Shown here: piece by piece, positions 7,516-15,173 of the stretch
Layout: each line of letters starts with the position of its first letter
Numbering within the stretch: position 1 is the stretch's first letter
Made by a program: the position numbers and the translations under genes
The notes under the pieces: model-generated
Seen by the model: the letters and a program-made list of their open reading frames with translations, nothing else
Database searches by the model: none
What the model was told of the DNA's origin: nothing
Origin: Orenia marismortui DSM 5156
Lineage (GTDB): Bacteria > Bacillota > Halanaerobiia > Halobacteroidales > Halobacteroidaceae
Assembly: GCF_000379025.1 (NCBI RefSeq)
Contig: NZ_KB900618.1
Span: 1-64,000, forward strand
Direction of reading: 5' to 3'
Length of the DNA stretch: 64,000 nt

Positions 7516-8778
7516 ATGGAGAAATTAGAAAAAAAGATTTCTAAAAACATGGATAATCCTAGTGAGTTAGAGATTATTTTTAGGAAAAATCCTGATGAAT
7601 TTAGAATGGCTTTTGATAAAGTATTTTCAGAAAATCCTAATTCTTTAGTTTTAAGAGTTTGGAAAGAAAGACTATATTTTAAATCTTCTAAGCAAGTTAA
7701 AAAGGAATCGCAAAATAATTCAAATGGAATAGTATTTATTACTGTTTTATCTTTATTTGCAGGAACTATTGCAAAAATAGTTTTTGGATTAATGGAAAGT
7801 AATTCATTGAATCCTGCTAATTTAATTTTTTCAGTATTACCAGTGTTAGCCTTCTATTTTATTATGAGGAATAAAATTCCCCCAAAAATTGTTTTAGTGG
7901 TTTCAGCTCTTTTTATAGGCTCATTAACATATATCAATATTTTACCTATTGATAATGCTTCAGATAGTATATATCTTGCTAATTTACATCTGCCATTTTT
8001 CTTATGGACTTTAGTAGGGGTTGCATTTATAGGAAATGATATTACAAATCTACATAAACGAATGGATTATTTGCGATATAATGGAGAGGTTGTGATTTAT
8101 AGTACTATTATTCTGATTTGTGGAGTTATTTTAACTGGTTTAACACTTAGTCTATTTATGGTTGTTGATATTAATATTACTGAATTTTATATTACTACGG
8201 TTGTAGTATATGGAATTGCAGCTACACCAATTGTAGCTACTTATTTAAATAGAGTTAGAAATAATGTAGTTGATGATTTTGCACCATATTTAGCAAAAAT
8301 ATTTAGTCCACTTATTCTTGTGACCTTAGTTATATATTTAATTATAGTTGTTGTATTACAGAAAAATCCGTATACAGATAGAAATTTTTTGCTTATTTTT
8401 AATATGATGCTTTTAACGGTTTTAGCAATAACTATATTTACTATATCAGAAAGAAAAGCTGATTCTTCGAAAAATTTAAATGACTATATAACTGCTTCTT
8501 TAATAGCTGTAGCTTTATTAATTAATGGAGTTGCTTTATCAGCTATTTTGTTTAGATTAACTTCCTATGGTATAACTCCAAATAGAATTGCTGTATTAGG
8601 AGTAAATTTAATAGTTTTTGTAAACCTGATTTTAATAACAATTAATTATTATGGGTTCTTAGTAGGTAAGAATACAATTGAATCAGTTGAGAAATCAATT
8701 ACTAAATATTTGCCTATATATTCTATATGGACTATTATTGTTACCTTTATTTTTCCATTAATTTTTAATTTTAAGTAA
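7516..8778 (+). CDS. Polytopic membrane protein, function unknown
   Basis: The likely product is 420 residues. It has a soluble N-terminus of about 65 residues (FRKNPDEFRMAFDKVF, then KERLYFKSSKQ) and roughly ten to twelve hydrophobic segments to the C-terminus. The overall form recalls DUF4153-like membrane proteins, but I cannot confirm that. I chose ATG 7516, preceded by AGAGGAGAAGAT. The same frame stays open back to 7432, inside attC-like site F, but that would translate the site itself. It is the only gene of cassette 6. Confidence 0.65.
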   Translation: MEKLEKKISKNMDNPSELEIIFRKNPDEFRMAFDKVFSENPNSLVLRVWKERLYFKSSKQVKKESQNNSNGIVFITVLSLFAGTIAKIVFGLMESNSLNPANLIFSVLPVLAFYFIMRNKIPPKIVLVVSALFIGSLTYINILPIDNASDSIYLANLHLPFFLWTLVGVAFIGNDITNLHKRMDYLRYNGEVVIYSTIILICGVILTGLTLSLFMVVDINITEFYITTVVVYGIAATPIVATYLNRVRNNVVDDFAPYLAKIFSPLILVTLVIYLIIVVVLQKNPYTDRNFLLIFNMMLLTVLAITIFTISERKADSSKNLNDYITASLIAVALLINGVALSAILFRLTSYGITPNRIAVLGVNLIVFVNLILITINYYGFLVGKNTIESVEKSITKYLPIYSIWTIIVTFIFPLIFNFK

Positions 8779-8912
8779 AGGGAACTACTTCGCCCAGTAA
8801 GATCCCAGTTGATATGCATAAATGAGGGCTGGGCTGACTTATGTTAGATTTATAGGTTTATCTTAAGAATAGTGGATTATTGAGGATGTCGCGAATCTGG
8901 GGGACCTTATCT
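8779..8912 (+). repeat. attC: attC-like site G, left-truncated
   Basis: The right half is clear: GGGCTGACTTATGTTAG, GATGTCGCGAATCT and an R'-like box where GTTA has become CTTA (8906-8909). The R'' box and most of the left arm are missing; only AAGATCCCAG remains. A deletion on the left side probably disabled this site. Confidence 0.7.
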
Positions 8913-9230
8913 GACATACATACATAGTCACTTTATTTGTTTACCCATATATAAAATGAAAATATGTAGGAAATATTATAAAAGTTTGTTTATTAAAGGA
9001 TATTTACTGTATAACAAGAATTATCTATATAATTTAAGATAAGCAAAATGAATTTATTATATAAAAGTTACAAGGGGGTATAAAAATATGAGGTTATGCA
9101 TTGTTTTAACTCCATGCAAAGTTAAATTAAGATAAAATTGCATGGAGATATCAAAAATTTAATTTGACTTTGCTACTTTGATAATTCTTTATATTAAATT
9201 AATCAAGGAGCATTCCTGTAATAAATAAAT
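8913..9230 (+). other. 5' part of cassette 7, with overlapping hairpins
   Basis: Bases 8907-8923 pair with 11943-11959 beside site H at 15 of 17 positions, so this is the start of cassette 7, now split by an IS110-family element. It holds a 15-codon frame at 9088-9135 behind a strong CAAGGGGG site. Two mutually exclusive hairpins are also present: 9110-9119 with 9138-9147 (10 bp, perfect), and 9116-9130 with 9159-9173 (15 bp, one mismatch). No other gene is seen. Confidence 0.5.
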
Positions 9231-9247
9231 ATCTAGATAGACAAAAA

Positions 9248-9307
9248 GAGCACCTCCTGATATAATACGGGGTATCTAAAAGATCCCTAAATAAAAAGGA
9301 GGTACTC
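9248..9307 (+). promoter_or_regulatory. Hairpin hiding the transposase ribosome site
   Basis: GAGCACCTCCT at 9248-9258 is complementary at 10 of 11 positions to AGGAGGTACTC at 9297-9307, which contains the Shine-Dalgarno sequence of the IS110-type transposase. An inner stem (GGGGTATCT with AGATCCC) extends it. In RNA reading in from outside, the site would be closed, a known way for insertion sequences to limit transposase synthesis. Confidence 0.6.
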
Positions 9308-9312
9308 ATAAA

Positions 9313-10596
9313 ATGAATTATAATCGAAATCGTAAAATAATGCAAGTAAAAACTTCAACTTTAGTGATTGGGGTTGATATTGCAAAGAAAAAGCATGTTG
9401 CAAGAGCTCAAGATTATCGTGGTATTGAATACGGAAAAGCGTTAGCTTTTCAAAATTCAAAAGAAGGATTTGATAACTTTTCAAAGTGGATGTTTAAATT
9501 AAAAGATCAATATGAGAAAGAAGATATAATAGTTGGAATGGAGCCAACAGGTCATTATTGGTTGAATTTAGCTCAACTTTTAAGATGCAAGGAAATAAAG
9601 TTGGTATTAGTCAATCCAAGTCATACAAAGAGAAGTAAAGAGTTAGATGATAATTCTCCGACAAAGAATGATAAGAAAGATGCTAAAGTAATAGCTCAAT
9701 TAGTTAAAGATGGGCGCTATTCAGAGCCTAATATACCAGTTGGTGTTTATGCTGATGTTCGTGTAGCAATGACCCATATGGAAAGATTAAATAAAGATTT
9801 ACAACGGGTAGTAGGAAAGATACATCAGTTTATTGATAAGTATTTTCCTGAATATTTAACAGTATTTAAAGGTTGGGATGGAAAGGCGTCTTTAGTTACA
9901 CTAAAGACATTTCCTCTGCCGTCTGAAGTAGTAAAAATGACACCAGAAGAAATAGTTTCAATTTGGAAGAAAAAAGTTAAAAGAGCAGTTGGAATAAAAC
10001 GAGCTAAAAAGCTTATAAGAGCTGCTGAAAATTCAGTAGGTTTAACTGAAGGAGCTGAAATAGCAAAGTTTGAATTAAATTATTTCTTAGATCAATATGA
10101 AAATATAACAAATCAAAGCGAAGAATTAACCAATAAAATAGAAGAGTTATTAAAGAAAGTACCAGATTCAGAATCAATGTTAAGTATCAAAGGGGTAGGA
10201 ATAAAGACAGTAGCAGGATTTATTTCAGAAGTTGGAGATATAAATAACTATGAACATCCACGACAAATACAAAAGCTAGCAGGGTTGAATTTAATGGAAA
10301 ATAGTTCAGGCAAACATAAGGGAAGAACTTGTATTACTAAAAGGGGAAGAGCTAAATTGAGAGCTTTACTATATAGAGTGATGCTGCCTCTGGTAGCAAA
10401 GAACGAAGAGTTTAAAGCACTTCATGAATACTACACAACTCGCTCTGAAAACCCTTTGAAGAAAAAGCAATCCCTAGTAGCTTTATCATGCAAATTAATT
10501 AGAGTATTATTTGCCTTATGGAAAAAGCAAGTGAAATATGATAGTGAAAAATTATTTAGAGATATTAAGCGTTCAAATTTACAGGAAGCTGCTTAA
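9313..10596 (+). CDS. IS110-family transposase (DEDD recombinase)
   Basis: The 427-residue protein has the two-part IS110 layout. The N-terminal RuvC-like DEDD domain shows VIGVDIAKKKHVA (near 19), VGMEPTGHYW (near 78) and the KNDKKDAKVIA segment (near 120). The C-terminal Transposase_20 domain shows LSIKGVGIKTVAGFISEVGD (near 295), the AGLNLMENSSGKHKG block with its catalytic serine, and RGRAKLRALLYRV. Family members recombine DNA under guidance of an RNA from the element's non-coding end. The frame is intact. Its ribosome site is AAGGAGGT, which is paired in the upstream hairpin. Confidence 0.92.
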   Translation: MNYNRNRKIMQVKTSTLVIGVDIAKKKHVARAQDYRGIEYGKALAFQNSKEGFDNFSKWMFKLKDQYEKEDIIVGMEPTGHYWLNLAQLLRCKEIKLVLVNPSHTKRSKELDDNSPTKNDKKDAKVIAQLVKDGRYSEPNIPVGVYADVRVAMTHMERLNKDLQRVVGKIHQFIDKYFPEYLTVFKGWDGKASLVTLKTFPLPSEVVKMTPEEIVSIWKKKVKRAVGIKRAKKLIRAAENSVGLTEGAEIAKFELNYFLDQYENITNQSEELTNKIEELLKKVPDSESMLSIKGVGIKTVAGFISEVGDINNYEHPRQIQKLAGLNLMENSSGKHKGRTCITKRGRAKLRALLYRVMLPLVAKNEEFKALHEYYTTRSENPLKKKQSLVALSCKLIRVLFALWKKQVKYDSEKLFRDIKRSNLQEAA

Positions 10597-10679
10597 AGAT
10601 ATTTAAAGTAAATTATTGGAATGTAAATTTTATAATATAAATCAATTATTTATGTTTGTTTTTCTTAGAGTAAGTACTT

Positions 10680-10865
10680 TGAAAAAGGAAGACTGGAAGA
10701 GCTGGAATTAATTTTTTCAATACGGGCATAGACCCTGACAAGGAGCATATCCAGCCTCCACCCATGGATAGGTAGAACGAAGGAATGTAGGGACATAGAT
10801 CCTGGGAGATATGGGAGGTTAAACTACCATGGAGATGTGGAGTTCCAATAAGCGACCATATTTTT
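10680..10865 (+). ncRNA. Candidate bridge RNA of the IS110-family element
   Basis: This non-coding stretch is visibly richer in G and C than anything around it. It carries paired and repeated blocks: CATAGACCCTG and CATAGATCCTG, CCTCC with GGGAGG, and two CATGGA units. IS110/IS1111 elements encode a structured guide RNA at a non-coding end; in the IS1111 branch it lies downstream of the transposase, as here. Secondary structure and loop targets were not computed. Confidence 0.5.
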
Positions 10866-11028
10866 TAAAATAATTGTTAAGTTTTTGGGGTTAGTTTATC
10901 CTTTCAATTCCAAATATTAATTGGTTTTAATAATTAAATCCATATTCCTTTTTTATAAGAAAACGAAATTCTAAGAATGAATGAGCATGAGTGAGATAAA
11001 TTTAATTTATAGAGGGAGGAAAGTTAGA

Positions 11029-11808
11029 ATGATATTAAGAGGAAACACATATTCAAAAACGCTTGAAATGGAAACGGGAATTACAGTTGTTACATCTAAT
11101 AAAATTATAGAAGAAGTTAAATATAAAGTAGCATATTTATTACATGGTCTTTGCGGAAGAAATGGTGACTTAGCAGATTATACAATGTTACCTGCATTTG
11201 CAAATGATTATAATATTATATTTATTATGCCAGAGGTGGCGAGAAGTTTTTATACAGATATGAAATATGGGTTGAAATATTTTAGTTATATTACAGAAGA
11301 ATTGCCTATAATTTGTAAAAGTATCTTTAACATATCATCCAAAAGAGAAGATACTATAATTATGGGAGCATCAATGGGTGGATATGGAGCTTTGAAATCT
11401 GCTCTATCAAAGCCTGAACAATATGGATATTGCTGTGCTTTTTCATCACCTTGTTTATATTTAAAAGAAGGTTTAGAAATGCAGAGAATGTATGGTCATA
11501 CAGAGGAATTTAAACAAACTTATGGTGAACAAATGATAAAGGATTTTCATGCAATATTTGGTGCTGAGCTTAAGTGGGATTCAAGATATGAAATAATGGA
11601 GTTAGCGAAGAAGATAAATCATAAAAAGACAAAGCCAATTATCTATGCAACATGTGGAACTAAAGATCATCTAAGAGAGGATAATATTCGATTTAGAGAA
11701 GAAATGAAAATGCTTGATTTTGATTTTATTTTTGAAGAATGGGAAGGTAATCATGATTGGTATTTCTTTAATGAATCTATAAGGAGAGCTTTGAAAAAAC
11801 TTATCTAA
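11029..11808 (+). CDS. Esterase, FrmB/esterase-D type
   Basis: This alpha/beta hydrolase of about 259 residues resembles the short esterase family that includes S-formylglutathione hydrolase and FrmB. The start KTLEMETGITVV, the oxyanion segment YLLHGLCGRNGD, the nucleophile elbow GASMGGYGALK and a C-terminal GNHDWYFF histidine are visible. An aspartate in CGTKDHLRE would complete the triad. I prefer ATG 11029, preceded by GGGAGGAAAG; an earlier ATG at 10981 has no ribosome site and extends past the family's usual start. It is the gene of cassette 7, now downstream of the IS110-type element. Confidence 0.82.
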   Translation: MILRGNTYSKTLEMETGITVVTSNKIIEEVKYKVAYLLHGLCGRNGDLADYTMLPAFANDYNIIFIMPEVARSFYTDMKYGLKYFSYITEELPIICKSIFNISSKREDTIIMGASMGGYGALKSALSKPEQYGYCCAFSSPCLYLKEGLEMQRMYGHTEEFKQTYGEQMIKDFHAIFGAELKWDSRYEIMELAKKINHKKTKPIIYATCGTKDHLREDNIRFREEMKMLDFDFIFEEWEGNHDWYFFNESIRRALKKLI

Positions 11809-11953
11809 GATAGAGTTATAGGGTTATATTGTTATATGATTTGTAGTTATAATTTTAAAATGGAGGGCAGGAAACTGTCCTTTATTTTAATATAAGAAAT
11901 ATTTTAAATATATTCTTATATTTATCATATAGTTCTAGATTTGTATATACGTC

Positions 11954-12084
11954 AGATAAGATGACCTTAGCAACATCCCAATAGTGAGGATAAATGAGGG
12001 TTGGGGCTGACTTATCTAAGATTTATAGTATTATTTGAGATTGGGAGCATTATCAGGGACACCGCCAATACTAGGAGGTTATAC
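11954..12084 (+). repeat. attC: attC-like site H
   Basis: R'' is AGATAAG at 11954-11960, where the conserved final C is now G. The left arm TTAGCAACATCCCAAT pairs partly with ATTGGGAG and GGGACACCGCCAA on the right, and R' is GTTATAC at 12078-12084. The flank 11943-11959 pairs with 8907-8923, the start of cassette 7, across the inserted IS110-family element. Confidence 0.8.
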
Positions 12085-12303
12085 GACATTTAAACTCAAA
12101 GTAATAAATTAACAATATCAGGAGATGTTTTATGTGAAATATAATAATAATTAGGATTATTTTTAGTTAAAAGATAATTTTTCTAATTAGTGTGAGAAAA
12201 ATAAATCATTAAAATAGATTCATAGATATTTACACAAATTCTTTATTATAAATGGGGAAATTTAGCTAAGAGTATTCTAATTTAGAAAATGAGGAGTGAT
12301 AAT

Positions 12304-12804
12304 ATGGAATATATAATTGATAAAATGGAATATGAAGATTGGGAAGAGGTAAGAGAAATTTATCTTGAAGGAATAAAGACAGGGAATTCAACTTTTCAGA
12401 TTAAAGCCCCAAATTGGAAAGAATGGGATAAAGGACATAGCTCAGAATGTCGTTTAGTTGCTAAAGAAGGAGATGATGTTCTAGGGTGGGCAGCATTAAG
12501 TCCAGTTTCTAGTAGATGTGTTTATTCTGGTGTTGCTGAGGTAAGTATTTATATAGCTTCACAATATAGAGGTAATGGTATAGGAACTGATTTGTTAAAA
12601 GAATTAATTGAAATATCAGAAAGAAATGAATTTTGGACATTACAAGCAGGTATTTTCCCAGAGAATAGATCTAGTTTATTATTACATAAAAATTGTGGTT
12701 TTAGAGAAGTGGGGATAAGAGAGAAGATTGGAAAGATGAAAAATGGTGAGTGGCGTGATGTTGTTTTATTAGAAAGAAGAAGTAATAAAGTAGGAATAAA
12801 ATAA
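12304..12804 (+). CDS. GNAT acetyltransferase, phosphinothricin/L-amino-acid type
   Basis: The 166-residue protein matches the Pat/MnaT branch of the GNAT family, which moves acetyl from acetyl-CoA to the amino group of phosphinothricin, methionine sulfone or related amino acids. Family signs are DWEEVREIYLEGIKTGNSTF near residue 10, LGWAALSPVSSR near 60, the acetyl-CoA loop QYRGNGIGTDLL near 90, and ENRSSLLLHKNCGF. ATG 12304 is preferred because GAGGAGTGAT lies directly before it. It is the only gene of cassette 8. Acetyltransferases are common integron cargo. Confidence 0.87.
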   Translation: MEYIIDKMEYEDWEEVREIYLEGIKTGNSTFQIKAPNWKEWDKGHSSECRLVAKEGDDVLGWAALSPVSSRCVYSGVAEVSIYIASQYRGNGIGTDLLKELIEISERNEFWTLQAGIFPENRSSLLLHKNCGFREVGIREKIGKMKNGEWRDVVLLERRSNKVGIK

Positions 12805-12826
12805 TAAAGTGCAGGATCTGACCATC

Positions 12827-12944
12827 GTATAAGAGTAGATTAGTTACATTCCATAGTGGTATATAAGGTAGTTATGCAAGAGCTAGAGTTTATATTAGAT
12901 TAGGAGTATTATAGGGGATATCGCGAATCTGAGGAAAATTGTAT
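12827..12944 (+). repeat. attC: attC-like site I, degenerate
   Basis: R'' is GTATAAG at 12827-12833. The left arm (TTAGTTACATTCCA) and right arm (GGGGATATCGCGAA) are recognisable, and R' has decayed to ATTGTAT at 12938-12944. The bases TCGTATAA before R'' match the complement of the start of cassette 8 (12079-12086). Confidence 0.68.
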
Positions 12945-13003
12945 AAATTTAATAAAAATTGTTTTATTTTGATAAACATCAAGAAATCAAGGGAGAGAGA
13001 AGA

Positions 13004-13789
13004 ATGAAAATATATCAAGTAGATGCTTTTACTGATAAAGCATTTAAAGGAAATCCAGCAGCTGTATGTATATTATCGGAATTGAAAGAAGATAGTTGGA
13101 TGCAGAATGTAGCAGGAGAAATGAATTTGTCGGAAACTGCATTTCTTTATAAAGAAAAAGAGGGGTATAATTTACGTTGGTTTACTCCAAAACATGAAGA
13201 AGATCTGTGTGGACATGCTACTTTGGCTAGTGCATATGTACTATGGGAAACTCAAAGAGTGGGTGAGGATGAAGAAATATATTTTAATACAAGAAGTGGA
13301 GTATTAACTGCAAAGAAAAATAAAGAATGGATAGAACTAAATTTTCCAATTGAAGCTGAAAAAGAAGCAGAAGCTCCAGATATGCTAATAAAGGCATTAG
13401 GAATAAAACCTAAATATATCGGAAGAAATCGTCTTGATTTTTTAGTAGAAGTTGAATCTGAAGAAATTGTTAGAAATATTAAACCTGATTTTAAACTTTT
13501 GGATAGTGTTAAAACGAGAGGAGTTATTGTAACTAGTAAATCTAGCTCAGAAAAATATGATTTCGTTTCAAGATTTTTTGCCCCAGAAGTTGGAGTGAAT
13601 GAAGATCCAGTTACTGGTTCAGCACATTGCTGTTTAGCTCCATTTTGGAAAAAGAAATTGAAAAAAGATGAATTTTTAGCTTATCAAGCATCAGAAAGAG
13701 GTGGAATGATAAAAGTTAAATTAGAAAAAGACAGAGTTTATTTGAATGGGAAGGCTGTAATGATATTAGATGGTAGATTATTAAAATAG
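13004..13789 (+). CDS. PhzF-family isomerase
   Basis: The 261-residue protein belongs to the PhzF / diaminopimelate-epimerase-fold family. MKIYQVDAFTDKAFKGNPAAVC opens the first half (split as MKIYQVDAFTD and KAFKGNPAAVC), with the catalytic glutamate in MNLSETAFLY near residue 45. The second half has RFFAPEVGVNEDPVTGSAHC, typical of the family. Members isomerise small metabolites; the substrate cannot be read here. I chose ATG 13004, behind GGGAGAGAGAAG, rather than an in-frame TTG at 12959 lying beside site I. It is the gene of cassette 9. Confidence 0.87.
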   Translation: MKIYQVDAFTDKAFKGNPAAVCILSELKEDSWMQNVAGEMNLSETAFLYKEKEGYNLRWFTPKHEEDLCGHATLASAYVLWETQRVGEDEEIYFNTRSGVLTAKKNKEWIELNFPIEAEKEAEAPDMLIKALGIKPKYIGRNRLDFLVEVESEEIVRNIKPDFKLLDSVKTRGVIVTSKSSSEKYDFVSRFFAPEVGVNEDPVTGSAHCCLAPFWKKKLKKDEFLAYQASERGGMIKVKLEKDRVYLNGKAVMILDGRLLK

Positions 13790-13822
13790 TATGGAACTAA
13801 TACAAAGTAGGTTTTCTGAACT

Positions 13823-13844
13823 TCATATAACATATGTTATATGA
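13823..13844. repeat. Perfect 22-bp palindrome
   Basis: A fully self-complementary 22-base palindrome contains ATAAC followed by GTTAT, the half-site sequences found at the two ends of the attC-like sites. It lies after the PhzF gene, inside cassette 9. It is not followed by a clean T run, so a terminator is unlikely. Confidence 0.7.
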
Positions 13845-13963
13845 TATTTTGTTATTGTAATTATTATCTTATTTTTTAAGATTTAAATAAATTAAAGTTA
13901 ATTATACCATCCTTAAATCAGATATTTTGCTTAATGAAAACTTTATATTTTTATTTAGATAAT

Positions 13964-14085
13964 TTATTACGAGTTAGCTTTAGATAAACTCAAGTTTAAG
14001 CATAAATTAAGATTAGAGCGAACTTAAGTCAGGTTGTACTTCTAGGCTAATGAGGATCTTCAAGAATCTTAGCTACCATTTTAAT
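13964..14085 (+). repeat. attC: attC-like site J, strongly decayed
   Basis: TTATTAC at 13964-13970 stands where R'' should be, and TTAGCTTTAGATAAAC follows as a decayed arm. AGAGCGAACTTAAGTCAG matches the conserved middle, and TTCAAGAATCTTAG the right arm. No clean R' box remains. The flank AATTTATTAC fits the complement of the start of cassette 9 with one insertion. This is the last site recognised. Confidence 0.5.
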
Positions 14086-14119
14086 TTTAGTCATTTATTA
14101 AAAGATAGGAGGGGTAAAA

Positions 14120-14995
14120 ATGGGATTAAAACATTTATTGACAAACTATTGGTGGGGTATTTTAATAGGAATTCTCTTATTAATTATCCTAGCTTTTATA
14201 ATCGCTAACCTTCAAATGAGATGGAAAATTTCCAGGGAAGTAGAATTATTAATGAATGTATCAGAACAAAAGAAAGAAGAAAAAGAATCAAGGTTAATTA
14301 TTGAAAAGGATTTAGAAATACTTCCGAAGCCAGTAAAGAAATGGCTAAAATACGTTGGGGTTGTAGGCCAAGAAAAAATTCGTACTGTAACATTTTCTCA
14401 GCGGGGGAAAATGAGATTAGATCCAAAACAAGAAAAGTGGGTAGAAGCTAAAGCTAAACAATATGTAAGGGTGGATGAACCAGGATACTTATGGCATGTT
14501 GATCTGCCAATGATCCCGGTAGTCCATATCAAAGGTAGAGACTTGTTTTATGAGGGTAAAGCTTCTATAGAGATTCGTATTGGATCTTTAATACCGGTTG
14601 TTAACGTAGGTAGTAACAAAAAAGTGAATGAATCATCGCTTCATCGTTTTTTACTAGAACTGCCTTGGTATCCAACTGCAGCTATTGAAAATTATATAAC
14701 TTGGGAGGCACTTAATAAACAAAGTGCTAAAGCAATTTTGTCTTATCGTGGGATATCTGTTGAAGCAATTTTTTACTTTAAAGAAGATGGAGAGCTTAGC
14801 AGAATAGAAAGTCTTCGCTATAAAGAAAGTGATAAAGAAGCTGAGAGAATTCCCTGTATTGGTGAGATCAAAGGGCAGATTATCGTAGATGGATTAAAAA
14901 TTCCACATCGCATTGATGTAACATGGATAATTGATGGCAAGGCTTTTACTTGGTATAAACTTGAAAATTTTGATATTCATATGGATAGGAAATAA
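14120..14995 (+). CDS. Membrane-anchored DUF6544/DUF6920-like protein
   Basis: The 291-residue protein has one N-terminal membrane segment (about 11-31) and then a soluble, mostly beta domain. The stretch LPKPVKKWLKYVGVVGQEKI near 68 and the RGKMRLDPKQEKW segment resemble the DUF6544/DUF6920 family of unknown function. PWYPTAAIENYITWEAL near 180 is another likely conserved block. AGGAGGGGTAAAA precedes the start. It follows the last recognisable attC-like site, and I see no site after it, so it may be the first non-cassette gene. Confidence 0.6.
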   Translation: MGLKHLLTNYWWGILIGILLLIILAFIIANLQMRWKISREVELLMNVSEQKKEEKESRLIIEKDLEILPKPVKKWLKYVGVVGQEKIRTVTFSQRGKMRLDPKQEKWVEAKAKQYVRVDEPGYLWHVDLPMIPVVHIKGRDLFYEGKASIEIRIGSLIPVVNVGSNKKVNESSLHRFLLELPWYPTAAIENYITWEALNKQSAKAILSYRGISVEAIFYFKEDGELSRIESLRYKESDKEAERIPCIGEIKGQIIVDGLKIPHRIDVTWIIDGKAFTWYKLENFDIHMDRK

Positions 14996-15173
14996 GGTTC
15001 TTTTATTTAAACTTTAAGTAAGTAGATAATAAATTCAGGTTATTAACTTTGATGAGTTATAGACCTTTGTAAGGACAGTTAAAGAAATTAGATAATATTG
15101 AAGGTTAAGTAGCCTTAAGTGGATATTTTAAAAGTATAATAATTATTTATTATTAAAATCAGGGATAGATTTT

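Larger units (their letters stand above)
9231..10870 (+). mobile_element. IS110-family insertion sequence (ends approximate)
   Basis: The element is defined by its transposase and by a structured, GC-richer non-coding stretch after the gene (about 10680-10860). Elements of this family lack clear terminal inverted repeats, so both ends are estimates. It lies within cassette 7, between the cassette's start and its esterase gene, not inside an attC-like site. Confidence 0.65.
1731..14085 (+). other. Integron-like gene cassette array without visible integrase
   Basis: Ten attC-like sites (A-J) separate nine units. Every cassette gene reads on the + strand and lies upstream of its own site. In integron biology (known), cassettes are excised as circles by IntI acting between G and TTRRRY of the R' box. 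The start of each unit should therefore pair with the R'' flank of the unit's own attC. This is seen for units 1-5 and 7 with 13-18 complementary bases each, and weakly for 8 and 9. No integrase gene is in the window. With this orientation the integrase and attI would be expected to the left. Functional status is inference. Confidence 0.82.

Noticed and set aside
9231-10870. IS1111-attC type insertion into an attC site
   Set aside because: The element does not interrupt any of the recognised sites. Short matches such as AGCACCT near its left end are too small to count.
1731-14085. CRISPR array
   Set aside because: The repeats are about 130 bp, only partly conserved, and separated by genes of varying length rather than by uniform spacers.
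1731-14085. Ordinary MITE family
   Set aside because: A MITE would carry the same terminal repeats in every copy and show target duplications. Here the outer bases differ between copies and match the start of the unit upstream, and all copies face the same way.
14996-15173. Further attC-like site after the DUF6544-like gene
   Set aside because: Neither the arms nor the GGCTGACTTAT block could be aligned here, so the array is taken to end at site J.
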